Assembly: GCA_001910725.1 (NCBI GenBank)
Contig: MJGA01000001.1
Coordinates: 1-64,000 of the forward strand
Direction of reading: 5' to 3'
DNA: 64,000 nucleotides
From: Phanerodontia chrysosporium
Taxonomy: Eukaryota; Basidiomycota; Agaricomycetes; Polyporales; Phanerochaetaceae
Part shown: in pieces, positions 11,800 to 22,717 of the stretch
Numbering within the stretch: the first letter of the stretch is position 1
Layout of the letters: every line of letters begins with the position of its first letter
Notes under the pieces: generated by a model
Seen by the model: the letters and a program-made list of their open reading frames with translations, nothing else
Told to the model about the DNA's origin: nothing
The model's database searches: none
Program-made: the position numbers and the translations under genes

Positions 11800-12304
11800 A
11801 TGTCTTCTAAATTCACCTTTGTTACCCTTGCCGTGGCGCTCGCTGCGTTACACGACGCATCCGCGTCTCCCATAAATAACGGCACCGTTGCAGTATGTGG
11901 TCTCTCACAGCAGATCCTATGCCAACGCTCACCCACGACTTGTTCCAGTCCACCAGTGACGATATCTGGGGAAATCTATACGTGTGCACAGATGCAAACT
12001 GGTCTGGTAACTGCGACAACATCTGGTTCGAGGACTCTCGCTGCTGGGTGCTTCCCACCGCGTACCAGAACGACGTCACCAGCATCGGGCCGCCGGAGGA
12101 CTGGTACTGCTACGGATACGTGTACGTGCACCAGCTGACGTTTCCGTATCGCGTATAGCTGATGTGCTTGATAGTGATTACAACTGTGAGGACGACTTCA
12201 TCGACTTCCAGTACCCTGGCATCTCCGACCTCGGTGACGGGAACACGAATTACAACGATAAACTCAAGTCTTTCGTCTGCTACCACGCAGCCAGCCAGGA
12301 GTAA
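11800..12304 (+). CDS. Small secreted six-Cys protein, beta/gamma-crystallin-like (copy 6)
   Basis: The signal exon is MSSKFTFVTLAVALAALHDA, then SASPINNGTVA. Exon 2 has DIWGNLYVCTDANWSGNCDN, DSRCWVLPTAYQNDVTSIGP and WYCYGY. Exon 3 has DYNCEDDFIDFQYPGI, DLGDGNTNYNDKLKSFVC and ends ASQE-stop. The frame is intact and introns are GT-AG at the shared positions. It belongs to the NCDNIW subfamily but lies on the opposite strand to copies 3-5. Confidence 0.88.
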
Positions 12305-12504
12305 AGTGTAGCGTGTACCTTGATTATGTCTTACCTCACCGAGTCTTCACCTTCATGTACACGTACCTTACCCGACGGCACCTGCAATCGTGCAGACTAC
12401 CGACCATAGTTTCTCACAACATATCCATCGCGGCGACAATAACATGATATTTCTCGACTTTACAATCACACGTGGGATAATGTAATCAAAATACCCGTCT
12501 CTAC

Positions 12505-13996
12505 TCATACATCTGCCCATCCCGTCTTTCCGTAGGTCGACGCCGGCTGGGTCCACTTCTCGGGAAGAGGCAAGAATGCCCCAACGACATTCTGAGCCTC
12601 ACACTCTGCTACCTGCTCTCTTCGGAGGCGCGCATGGTCCGCCACAAACGGCGCCAACCGGTCGTGTAGCGGTCCCAAGAACTGCGACAGCACCCGCTCG
12701 TCCGGCAGCGCACCACTGATGGTCTTGTAGATTTGGTATCCTTGGTAGAGCGAGCGTTGCATGGCATAGAGCTCGCTAGACTTCTTGAGCTGGCGCGGCA
12801 GTCAGCGACCGGCGTGCATGACAGGCAAGCGAGAGGGGCGCACCATCCAGAAACACGATCCGAACGGATCCTCCGGGACGTCGGCCTCTTCCCACGAGCC
12901 GAGCAGCGGGTTGGCCCCCACGAATTCGCGCATCATGCTGCGGACGTGGCGCCGCGCACGGCCGCCGGCAGTCGGGTGTCCGAGCGCGTCGTCCTTGAAC
13001 AGCTTCGAGGTGTTGTGCATCGCATAGTACTTCCGGAGGCACACGCAGTGGTCGCACGCGCATGCCTGTCGCCACAATGAGAGCGTCCGCGCCGCTTTTG
13101 CTAGGAGCTCGGTGTAGTGGGCAGGGAGCCCCTGGTCAAGGTCGTCCAGACAGGAGGAGACGAGCGAACGGAGCACGACGGTGTACAACTTTTGTTGAAT
13201 AGGCACTGCGTCCTTGAAGTCGTTCTTGTGCAAGAGAAGGCCCAGCCAGGAGCTCAATGGAAGGCGCTTCTTTTCGAGGGCCACAAGATGACGCAGAACG
13301 CTCGGGTCGACGATGATTTGATGCGGGATGTCCGCTGTAGTGAGCGTGGAGCTCGCTGTTTCCGAGAGCCCGAGAGCCAGGACAACGGTCTTCATGCTGT
13401 ATGGGTTCCGTAAGCTGGGCGCAGTGGAGCATGCGGGGACGAACGTACGTGTAGACGGGAAGAACGCGGGCGAGTCTCTTCGCAAGGCGGACACCCCGGC
13501 GGTACGCATTGTCGAGCGCAAACGTCAGGAGGCAGGTGCGCGCCCGCCGATGGCTTGTCTTGGCCAGCAGGGCGGCGAGCGGAAGCAGGCCAGGTCCCGA
13601 GACTTTTGTCGCTCCCGACGCGAGAGACGAGACCTCGACGAGAATTCGGAGCGAATCGAGGAGGATCAAGCCAGGGCTTGCGTTCTTGGCGGCCAGGTGA
13701 CGGGCGAGGGCGTACAGCCTCTGCAGCTCGGGGCTGGCGTCGACGTCGTGTCTGTCGAGATGCCTGTATCCGAGGTTGTATCCATGGCGGTCCTCCAGCC
13801 GCACATAGTATGTGGCCGGGATGACGTAGACGCGGCCACTGAGGCCATTGGCTGGGGAACAGGCAGCCGCGACTGCAGCTGAGCAGAGTGCAGCCAAGGA
13901 AAGCCAGGGGCCATCGAGGTCGTCATCGCTTGAATCAGAGCTGGAGTACGTCCTTTTCGAGATGGCGCGCCGGTTGGCGCGGGAGAAGCGACGCAT
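12505..13996 (-). CDS. Unrecognised protein with CxCxxC module, beside a HET-like gene
   Basis: Three exons, ATG 13996 to TGA 12505, give about 475 residues. The N-terminus is basic then Ser/Asp-rich (RTYSSSDSSDDD). A helical middle region follows, rich in Leu/Ala/Arg, with repeated hydrophobic heptad-like stretches. Near residue 320 is CACDHCVCLRKYY, followed by GGRARRHVRSMM. This CxCxxC...R(K/R)(Y/F)...RHV pattern also occurs in the C-terminal parts of the two large dioxygenase-like proteins at 33.2-37.5 kb and 41.7-45.9 kb, so a common domain is likely; the cysteines could bind a metal. The C-terminus is LPLPEKWTQP...GWADV. Introns fit near 13394-13445 and 12792-12845. The start is shared with no neighbour, and the HET-like gene lies just upstream on the same strand. 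No function is known to me. Confidence 0.7.
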
Positions 13997-14074
13997 GATG
14001 TCTGGATTGGCCCTCTCGGTTCAACCGACGTGTATGAAAGTCGGTGCTACGAATGAGGAAAGCGTAGGCGAGCT

Positions 14075-14082
14075 GTATATAT
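14075..14082 (-). promoter_or_regulatory. TATA-like box of the CxCxxC gene
   Basis: TATATATA about 79 bp upstream of ATG 13996. Confidence 0.5.
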
Positions 14083-14370
14083 ACCCAGGGAGAGATGACT
14101 GTATTGATGTCCCGTGACTAAGTGTTGGTTGTGCAAGCGAGTGGCAGGACGTGGTCATTGTGCCCTTTGATTCAATGGGCGACAAAGCGCGGCGCGTTCT
14201 AGGGCACGGCAACGCCGTGATGTGTGGCCCCCATAATCCTTGGGGCCAGTTCGAGGGTCGAGGTTCTTGACGCCCGGTGTAACAGATCGTACGCAGGCTG
14301 ACGAACGTGATAAGCATTGAGTAGAGGAGAGTGATATCATGGTAGGGACATACATTCATCTACGTTCGCT

Positions 14371-16317
14371 TTAGGCCGCACGGTACAGTACATGAATCTC
14401 CGAGCCGAGAGGGAGCGACTCCGGGGGACTTCGCAGAACGACGACACCTCGCTTGACGACCTCTGTCGCCGGAGCTTCCTTCCGTTTCATAACAAACTCG
14501 CGCACGTCGAGATACGCCTCCTCCACCTCACACGCCCCGACTTCCTCCACCAGGAGCCAGATTCGGGAATGAATCCCCAGGAACACATACGACGATCCCT
14601 CAAGGACTGTGCCGTGGACTGCACCATAGAGCGCAAAGCGTAACGCGCCACCCTCTGTATCGCACTCGGATTCGAGCACCTCGTTGCCTGCGGCGTCCTT
14701 TTCTCCCGAGCGACGATGACGCAGGAGCCAAGCGACTCCACGGCCTGATAGAACAGCCCTGGGCCCGGAGCACTGCGGTAGGCATCGCTTGCGAGATGCA
14801 ACTCGAGCTGCGAGCCGAGTACCCAGGCTGGTGCCTCTGCCGCGTAGTCGTCGAACAGCTGGTCCCAGGACGGGAGGAGCGCGGGGTCGTCGGGGTGCAG
14901 CACGAGGTGGCGCAGGAAGATGTTGCCGCGCACCTTCGCCGGGAGGTGCTTAAGAAGCTCGGTCCATGCTGCCTGGGGCGTCGCGTCTTCGTCGTACACC
15001 GGCAGGGTCTCGCACCGCGTGATGTACGCAAGGATGTAGACAGCGTCGACAGGGTTGGCGCATCGGCGCTTGCGCATGTCTGCGAGGGCCTCTGACAGGA
15101 ACTTGACAGGGGCGGCCCGCAAGTCTACAGCGGGGTTCAGCCGGTTGTGGGTTAGGAAGAAGGTGCACGTCTCTTCGGTTGTCGTGGCTGTGAGGCCACC
15201 GGGCAGCCAGTTTGTCGTGACCTCCTGCATCGTCCACACCCGGTTGCGCCAATGACGCTCCGACGCGAGAGTTTCTGGTGAGCTATCGAACGGAAGACCA
15301 AGGCCATTGAAGTACGTGATGCACGGAGTGTACGGATGGGAGTATGCGTAGCCTGCGGTTGGGACGTCGAGCTTCCACTCCTCCTTGCGTAGCGCTTCGT
15401 CATCCGATCGCCCCTTCTGACGTAAGCACACCACGTCTAACCAGACGTATTCTGCCCCCAGGTTGAGGAGCTCAACCCTAATGTGCTCGAGAGAGGTACC
15501 ACGCGGGAGCGGCACAGGCCACTCTTTGCCGTTGACATTCGCCAAGACTTCTACGCGCGAGCTCTCCTCAACCCAGCTATGAGAGACGGTCCAGACGTCA
15601 TGGAAGTAGATAGACAGAGCGTGCATTGGGAGGACACGGTTGCTGTAGAGATCCCAGACCCGCCGAGTGTGTACGTTGGCACGGTCGATGTATCCGCATG
15701 CGACAGCCTCTTTGCGCATTGCATCTTCGTTTGCCTTGTGGGAGCTGAGCAGAGGCACGAGCGGTCTAAAGTCCGAGGCATGAGACCGCCAATATCCGCG
15801 CGCGTATCCGTATGCCTCGCCGAAGTCCTTGCACGTGAGAAGAAGGTGATCCAGAACGTCACGAAGGCCAGAAACTTCCTGAGAGTAGGTGGTGCCGAGA
15901 ATGTGGTTGAGCTGTGCGAGTAGCGCTGCGGTATCGAACGCGGCACAAGGCTTGTCCGCAAGAGCATCAGGGATGGCACTGGGGCCGACGTGCATCCACT
16001 GAAGGGGCACTGAAGAGCGCGGTTCGGGGACGAGGGAGAAGATTTCGCCTTTTCCTGCGGCTGAGAAGAGGCGATCTGTCTGCACAACACCCGCCCCTGC
16101 GGTCTTGACTAGTCCCCAGGCTCGAAGTCGAGCGTCGCTCGCATCAAAGGGCGGTGCTCGAGAGGGGTCAAGGATGAAGCGGCGCTGTGGTGGGATCTTG
16201 CTTGGCCAGGGCGGTAGCTCTGCCTGAATCGAGGTATCTCCTAGCGTGAACTCCATCCTCTGCTCTGTTCGAGCCTGTCGATGTACACGTCAGGACGCTG
16301 GCTACACATACTTGCAT
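14371..16317 (-). CDS. HET-domain-like (heterokaryon incompatibility) protein 1, C-terminal frameshift
   Basis: About 630 residues. Hallmarks of the fungal HET domain appear in order: SHSWVEESSR, LNLGAEYVWLDVVCLRQ and HWRNRVWTMQEV. HET proteins act in allorecognition and regulated cell death in fungi. The protein aligns along its whole length with HET-like protein 2 at 38.3-40.3 kb. ATG 16256 gives MEFTLGDTSIQ; a short upstream exon (ATG 16317, MQ) joined by an intron is suggested by the paralogue. The long frame fails near 14705: the conserved VIVARGEKDAAG needs one extra G in a GGG run, after which the true tail (EVLESECDTEGGALRFALYG to HVLYRAA) is read one frame over to the stop at 14371. 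The paralogue confirms this tail, so a lost base is likely. Confidence 0.8.
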
Positions 16318-16677
16318 CGATGTTGGAACCTAACCAGTTATGGATCGCTTAGAGAGCCAACGGGTGCAGCCTGGATGTTTTGTGATCTCTCCAAATGCAG
16401 ATGGCAGTGATAGCAAAAGCTGCTCGAAGGGTTTCTGGACTCTGCAGACCCGTGAGAACTGCGGGATAGTTAGACTCACAGATCATAGAATGGGCCATGG
16501 TCAACTTACGTTGCAGCTACGGGAGAGCGAGTATAAGACGATCAGTGAACTCGAGATCTGCCTTGGAGCCACAGGCGACCCAAAAGGCGGAGGTAGAGGA
16601 CTGCATGCCGTAGAGGCACAGCAGCGGGATGGTGGTCCGGAAACAGATCCGGTACCCGGGGTCACGACGCTGCGTGC

Positions 16678-16713
16678 CGCATCAGGCGCATCAGGCGCAT
16701 CAAGCGCATCAAT
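16678..16713 (+). repeat. Short tandem repeat, four 9-bp units (GCATCAGGC-type)
   Basis: Four units of GCATCAGGC/GCATCAAGC lie in otherwise gene-free sequence between the HET-like gene and the chitinase gene. Confidence 0.7.
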
Positions 16714-17392
16714 TTCAACTTTGGTTCACTATCTTCGAACTACCATGTCGCATGCTGGCTGGCCCGTACTTTCTTTCTCCTGTTCTGCTTTGCAGAACCT
16801 CGCCGACACGGGGAAAACAAGGCAAAGATTCTATCACATAGCTTTTCCATGCCTAGGGAAAGGCCGTCTGGCCGGCGTTCAATAGGAACGACACGATGTC
16901 AAGGTGTTCGGCCCCTATCCGTATTGAGGCAGCTTGCGTGGTGCCGGTGAGGGACTCAGCATGACATACTGCAACTATCAGGAACTCACAGGCTGCGCGA
17001 AGTCCTGCCATGATTCTAGTGCATTCATCGCAAAGTCAGCTGCCACTTGCCAGCGCATGGCGTGCTTGGCTCCGCCCTTCCTGCACAGACCAGACCTCCG
17101 GCATGACGAAGAACGATATCCACGTCCTCACATTAGTTTAAGACGATTGGGGGACTGTACATGGGGTATACATGCAGCACTTGCCCTCGACGCTGCGTGT
17201 TTCGGCGCCACTCAAACATTCTATCAGACTCATGGGGCCGATAAGATCGCGTGCGTGTCACTGTGCTAGCCCGTCATGCGACGTCGGAAGCCCTCCAAGG
17301 CAGCCTCAACCGAAACAGGCCTCCGTGTGTCGAGCACCATCGTCCAGCGTTGCGCTTTCGGCGGCGGAAATCAGAAAGACAGCGGGAACCTG

Positions 17393-17400
17393 CATAAATA
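17393..17400 (+). promoter_or_regulatory. TATA-like box of the PX-GH18 gene
   Basis: CATAAATA 49 bp upstream of ATG 17449. Confidence 0.5.
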
Positions 17401-17778
17401 GCAGGCGGAGCGGGACGAGCGGTATGCCATTACTCTCCTCCGTCGAACATGGCCAGCACCAGAGCTACAGTCTCGAGCCATACGACCGCGTCCTTACCCC
17501 GACCGCACGTTCTTTACTTTCTAGACGTCACTCGTACGGATGGATCGACCACCAGGATCGCGAAGCGCTACTCAGACGTAAGTCTCCCTTTCGTGGCCTG
17601 TGCCAGCTTTCTCACAACCTTCGCCAATGTCCCAGTTTGTTGAGCTGCACGCCGCTCTGAAAGACGACGGAACGCTGCCCCGAAGCGCATCCTTGTGACC
17701 GCGTTCTTGCCCTCTGCGTGGGTCGACGACAAACTTATCGCGGAGCGGAAGACCGGTCTCAGTGCATACCTGAATACG

Positions 17779-17840
17779 GAGCCGCTTCAGTTCACTGGGT
17801 GACCCAGCCAAGGAATTATCTAAGACCGGGTAACCTACGG
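17779..17840 (+). repeat. Left terminal inverted repeat
   Basis: Pairs with 18710-18771. The core of about 33 bp, starting CTGGGTGACCCAGCC, is identical; similarity continues more weakly to ACCTACGGTT. Confidence 0.8.
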
Positions 17841-18365
17841 TTAGACGCCGACCTACAATTGACCTGCGGGAAAAACGGGGAAAATATAATTAAAAAGACG
17901 CACGCGGCGGGTTCGAAAACACAAAACTGTTATTCCAGCGCAGTAACCAAGTGCGTTAGACAGGCATATTGTGTGCACCTAAAGTAAATATTGTCTACGT
18001 GTATATTGAGTACATCATTATCAGCACAACAGGTGTCAAATATTCCCCCTGGTTCCAATTCGCAGACCTGAGCAAGAACGGGCTCTGTATAGTGGGATCT
18101 CGTGTCTAGTGCATGGGGGAAGTGAAGAAAGAGAGAAAGCAGGGGGAAGGAGAGGAAGAGAATATAATTATGTAAGCGTACCAAAACGGGTAGTAAGCCC
18201 AAAGCGGAAGCGGCGGGGTTACACACCCATTCTCTTAAGTATCTTCGTCATTCATCCTACTGTACCCAGATGGACACCATCGTCTCTCACTTATATCTTG
18301 TCCGCGCTATTTTTTGGTGTGAGTGCACAATGGGGTAGACATGGACTCGACTTCAGCCGCTGGAG

Positions 18366-18493
18366 GCGGAGTGATGGCGGGCATGATGGCGGGAGTGATG
18401 GCGGCTGCGCCACAAAGACAAGGGGGAGCGCCCAGCGGCCCTTGAGGGAAAGCGCTGAGGGCAGCAGCGCAGGTCAGCGCAGGTCAGCGCCTA
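18366..18493 (+). repeat. Two short tandem repeats inside the transposon
   Basis: GTGATGGCGGG/CATGATGGCGGG units repeat about three times near 18370-18405, and CAGCGCAGGT repeats near 18466-18492. Confidence 0.6.
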
Positions 18494-18560
18494 CGAAGGG
18501 TGGATGTTGCGTGGTGGCTTGGTGTCGCGAGTGGTATGATATGTACTTTACACAACGAGG

Positions 18561-18641
18561 TCTGTAAGCTTAGGTAGCTCAACGGTTACCCGGCTCGTTG
18601 GTTTCGTGGGTGCTCTGGGTTCGAACCCGTGTCGTCTCACA
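18561..18641 (+). ncRNA. tRNA-like Pol III cassette (tRNA relic or SINE-like), not a functional tRNA
   Basis: A perfect box B, GGTTCGAACCC (18618-18628), forms a T-stem/loop; a box A match, TAGCTCAACGG (18575-18585), lies 32 bases before it with a D-arm GGTA/TACC pair. The acceptor ends TGTAAGC and TCTCACA pair at only five of seven positions and the anticodon stem is weak, with G where U33 belongs. A T-run (CATTTTTGG) follows as a possible Pol III terminator. It lies wholly inside the inverted-repeat transposon. Confidence 0.6.
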
Positions 18642-18709
18642 TTTTTGGGGGATTTGTCATCAATTTCCCTCAAAAAATAAATATTGCACGGGCGCTAAAC
18701 GGTAGGTCA

Positions 18710-18771
18710 ACCGTAGGTAAAGGCCCTTAGATAATTCCTTGGCTGGGTCACCCAGCCAACTGAAGCTTCTG
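18710..18771 (-). repeat. Right terminal inverted repeat
   Basis: On the minus strand it starts CAGAAGCTTCAGTTGG and matches the left end as described there. Confidence 0.8.
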
Positions 18772-20876
18772 GAATACGCTTCTCAGTAAGGATGAATACC
18801 GAGAACATCCGCTTCTCAAACAGTTCCTCTCGTCATCGTCGCCCAATAGTCCAAATAAGGACATCAGTCTTGAGGATGCGTTGCCGTCAACGTTGTCTCG
18901 GAAGGCGGCGCTCGAGGCACAGGCGCATATCAACGCCACAACGCGGATAGCAGCCGCCTACTACCCGGACTGGTCGGCCGACAGTATCCCCCCAGAGAAG
19001 CTCGACTATTCCAAGTTTGACATTCTCTTCTTTGGTAGGCCGTTAGCGTTGGAAGTTGCAACATCTTAGCTGACCGCTCGGGACATCCAGCGTTCGCGAC
19101 CCCGAACTCTTCCTCCGGGATCAACTGGGACAGCGGATCGACCTCGATCTTGCGGAGACTGGTCTCCAATGCGAAGAAGAGCGGGAAGGGAACAAAGATT
19201 GTGTTGTCCATTGGTGAGACGATCACAGTATACTGCTGTCTACGCCAGCTGAGCTGATGACGGTGATGGTGGCAGGGGGTTGGGGAGGGAGCTACTGGTT
19301 TTCCCAGGCAATGAGCAGCGCAGCGAACCGAACCACGTTCGTCAACGCAGCCGTCAACGCGGTCAAGACGTATGGGCTTGACGGTGAGTAGATCCCTGGT
19401 CCGTGTAGATCACAGACTGACACATCCACAGGTATTGACATCGACTGGGCAAGTCGAGTCTCATCCGTACGTCTGTCTCGCACCGCTGATTCCTTACTCC
19501 CAGGAGTACCCGAACTCCGCAGGCGCGGGCAACCCACACTCGTCCGCAGACGCCGCAAATCTTCTCAGCTTCTTCACATCGCTGCGCAAGGCGCTGGGCT
19601 CCTCGAAACTGATTACTGCTGCTGTGTCCCACCAACCGTGGCTCGGCGCGAACGGGAGTCCGCTGACCAATGTTTCCGCTTACGCTGCCCAGATGAGCTA
19701 CGTGAACATAATGTAAGCCCGCGCCTGCATCGTCGCTCCGAAACACAGACGCTGATCACTCTGTCTGTGATGGCAGGAACTACGATGTCTGGGGTGCGTC
19801 TCGCCCCGCTCGCAGCGCTCGCAGCAGACCACTAACGCCCATTTCCACAGGCGCGTCAAGCACACCAGGCCCGAATGCGCCGCTTGGAAACCTGTGCGGG
19901 ACCTCGCGCCAACCGCAGGCGAGCGCACAGGCGGCGTTCTCGCAATGGACCAAGGCCGGCTTCCCCGCGAACAAGCTCCTGCTCGGGCTCCCGCTGTACG
20001 GCTACGTCTCGCACAGCTCAGCGACGACGCTCACGGGCGTCGCGATGCCGCCGGCCGCCGGCTTCGACGTCAGCCTGTACCGTGAGCGCGTCCTGCAGCT
20101 GCCCGTGCGCCCCGGGCGCGCCCCCGCATGCCCACGCGTCACGGAGACGTTCACGGAGGAGCCGAACTTCCTCGAAGGGAAACACGAGCGCGGACGCGCC
20201 CCCGCGGCAGCGGAGACGGCGCAGGCCGCGGCGGGCGACCTCAGCGCGTACTGGGGCCAGCAGATCGCGTTCAACCAGATCGTCGCGCTTGGCGCGCTGA
20301 AGAAGTCGGGGAGCGTGTACGTGCAGCAGAATGGGTATACCGAGGGTCAGTCGTAACCTGTCTCGTTGTGTTTCCTCGCGGCCGTGCTGACATGGGCCCG
20401 CGCAGGCTGGGACGACTGCAGCGACACGCCGGTGAGCTCCTCCCTCTGTACCGCCCCGCTGCCCATGTGCCTAACCTGCGCCGCCCAGTTCCTGTTCAAC
20501 GTGTCGCGGCAGACCGTCATCACGTACGACGACACGTACTCGCTCGCGGACAAGGCTGCGTACGCGAAGAACAGCGGCATGGCGGGGTGCTTCACGTGGT
20601 CGCTAGATCAGGTGTGTGGCGTGTCCGTTGATCGAGGCGCGATTCTGACCCGGTGGCGCGTTTCTTGCCAGGACGATGGTTACACGCTGCAAGACGTGAT
20701 TCGCTCCAGCCTCGGGAAGTGACTGCGGCCGTCTGTCTGCAATGTACAGAGACTGTGGCTGCCCTCTTTCATGTACGAGATCATGTCAGATACCCAGACT
20801 GGTGACTGCGGCCTGTGTCGCAATTTATGATACATTATTGTGCTCATTGATCGAAAGATTACGCCTTAGGCATCGC

Positions 20877-22082
20877 TCACTGCCTAGCGGCCCACGGCAA
20901 CGGCTTCGACAAGTCCACGTTCCCACCACTGATTATGATGGCGACGGGTCCTTCAATGCCCAGCGACTGGAACTTCTGACTCCTAACAGCCGCGAACGCC
21001 GTGGCACTGCTGGGCTCGACGACGACCTTGAGCCGCTCCCACATGAGCCTCATGGCCTCGATCACCTCCTACAGTCCGGTCAGCCCGCGGTACTGCGCAT
21101 CGGAGTACCGGAGGGCACGCACCTCATCGGAAACGACGATGACATCCTCAACATGCTCCTGGATGATGGGAAAGTTGAGCCGGCCGACAGGCGTGCGGAG
21201 GCCATCGCAGATCGTGTCCGGCACAAAGTCCTCGATCCGTCTGCCCTCCTTGAGGCCCTGCGCACAATCCGCGGCGCCGGCAGGCTCGGCCCCGAAGACC
21301 CTGACTCCCGTCCCCGCCGCCGCGAGCGCAGTGCCCGCGAGGAGGCCGCCGCCGCCGACGGGCGTGACGACCGCCGCGAGGGGCGCAGGGGCCTGCTCGA
21401 GCACCTCCAGGAAGGCCGTGCCCTGGCCGAGTATGGTGTTGGCGGCGTCGTAAGGGGGCACGAACGTCGCTCCGGTCCGCGCACGCACGGACTCGAGCGT
21501 CGCCTGCCGCGCGGCGGCGGTGGGTGCGCAGAACGTTATCTCCGCACCGTACGCCCGGACGGCGTCTATCTTGGGCTGCGACGAGTTTTCCGGCTGTCAG
21601 CGTGTGCGGCACGCGGTCAGCAGGGCGCACGACGTGCAGGAGGCGGCGTGGGTGGGGCTTGCCATTACGACGAAACACTTTGCCCCGCGTTCCTTGGCTG
21701 CTAGCGCGAGTGCGCCAGCATGGTTACCTGACAATTCAGCGGGGTCAGTCGCAGTTGGGTGAGCCTGTCATCCGCTGACGTGCAGAGACCGGAGTCGCAG
21801 AGCGCAAGAAACACGGCGGAAGAGAGACTCGCCTGAACTGTGCGTGCAGACCCCTTTCGCGAGCTGTTCGGGACTGAGACGCTCGAGGCTGTAGCTTGCT
21901 CCGCGAAATTTGAAGGCACCGCCCTTCTGGAGGTTCTCTGCCTTGAAGTAGAGGATGTTTCTGCCTGGCAGAGACGCGGAGAGCGAAGAAGATGTCAAAA
22001 GAGGCGTCCGGTGGACGAACGGCTTGATCGTCTCGTATGCATCCTCAACAGAGGATCGCGAGAGCTCCGCATCGTTGGTCAT
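20877..22082 (-). CDS. PLP-dependent serine racemase / serine-threonine dehydratase-like enzyme
   Basis: Fold-type II PLP enzyme of about 320 residues. KAENLQKGGAFKFRGA contains the PLP lysine, HSSGNHAGALALAAKERGAK is the substrate loop, VVTPVGGGGLLAGTALA is the phosphate-binding glycine loop, and the end has VVVEPSSATAFAAV and IIISGGNVDLS. It would racemise or dehydrate serine/threonine. The start is ATG 22082 (MTNDAELSRSSVEDAYETIK). Three introns fit: 21728-21832 and 21594-21662, both with GC-AG ends, and a GT-AG intron of 54 nt at about 21069-21122. Splicing the second restores VVMPENSSQPKIDAVRAYGA, the expected family sequence. The gene ends convergent with the chitinase gene, 154 bp away. 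Racemase and dehydratase cannot be told apart by eye. Confidence 0.88.
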
Positions 22083-22717
22083 CTATGACAAAGAATGTCA
22101 GTCTAATCATTATGTTACACTTTGAGTCAGATGTCGCAGTTAGTAGATCAAAGGAAGTCGTCCTCGATCTTCGCATCGCCTCAGTGACTCGTACGGTCGT
22201 CCTGCAGGCGCGAGGACAACCAACACGAAAACTTGAAGAGAAGCCCTCACAATTTCCGCCGCTTGACACACGAACAGGGTCCTCTATATCCGTAGGACTT
22301 AGCGTTGAGGAAGATCTAGCGTGGGTCCGCGGCCGGCCAGGAAGCCAGAAAGGTTTCATCTGAGTAAACAACGACCACACAGTAGTTGATTAGATAACCT
22401 AAGCTTGGTTTTTCTTATCGGGCGTCTATCTAGTAAGTCGCAGTAAGTAGATGCATGTAAGTAAATGCAAAGAGCTTCATAGGTTATGCGCAACACCGCC
22501 TCGTGACGTAGCCGTCAATCTGCCCGCGATGACCATGACTTGTACTCTGAATCTTCGTTTGAAACAAGGCCCTACAGTTGTACGTTAATTCATCTAAGCG
22601 AGGAGTGTAGGTATGAACTGCAAAGATTTGAACACGTCAGCATTGAATTTGACTTACGCTCGCTGCAGGCTCCATTTTTGCCTCTAGGCTTGAATCACCG
22701 CGACACATCACCAAACC

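Larger units (their letters stand above)
17779..18771. mobile_element. Non-autonomous inverted-repeat DNA transposon (hAT-like MITE) inside the PX exon
   Basis: The ends are long imperfect inverted repeats. From the left, GAGCCGCTTCAGTTCACTGG continues into GTGACCCAGCCAAGGAATTATCTAAG-type sequence; the right end reads the same on the other strand starting CAGAAGCTTCAGTTGGCTGG, with similarity for about 60 bp. Each TIR contains the palindrome CTGGGTGACCCAG. GAATACG flanks both sides (17772-17778 and 18772-18778), TGAATACG against GGAATACG if eight bases are counted, which suits a hAT-type 8-bp target duplication with one change. The interior has no transposase frame; it is AT-rich on the left and right, and carries short tandem repeats and a tRNA-like cassette. 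Confidence 0.8.
17449..20722 (+). pseudogene. PX-domain/GH18 chitinase fusion gene, split by a transposon
   Basis: The N-terminal part is a phox-homology domain: LYFLDVTRTDGS, RYSDFVELHAAL, PKRILVTAFLP and IAERKTGLSAYLNT. After a ~1-kb inserted element the same frame resumes (LLSKDEYREHPLLKQFL), finishing the PX domain and running through a linker into a GH18 chitinase: AAYYPDWSADSIPP, IVLSIGGWGG, catalytic DGIDIDWEYP (DxxDxDxE with the proton-donor Glu), MSYVNIMNYDVWG, LPLYGY and FTWSLDQDDG, stop 20720-20722. There is no signal peptide; PX domains bind phosphoinositides, so an intracellular membrane-associated chitinase is implied. About nine introns fit; the one at 19449-19503 is GC-AG and splits the catalytic motif. 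Besides the insertion, a CCCC run at 17678 lacks one C (LPPKR expected). As present, the gene cannot give a full protein. Confidence 0.85.

Noticed and set aside
16678..16713. CRISPR-like direct repeat
   Set aside because: Four adjoining 9-bp units with no spacers in a eukaryotic genome; a simple microsatellite.
18561..18641. Functional tRNA gene
   Set aside because: Acceptor and anticodon stems pair poorly and position 33 is not U; only the promoter boxes and T-arm are good.
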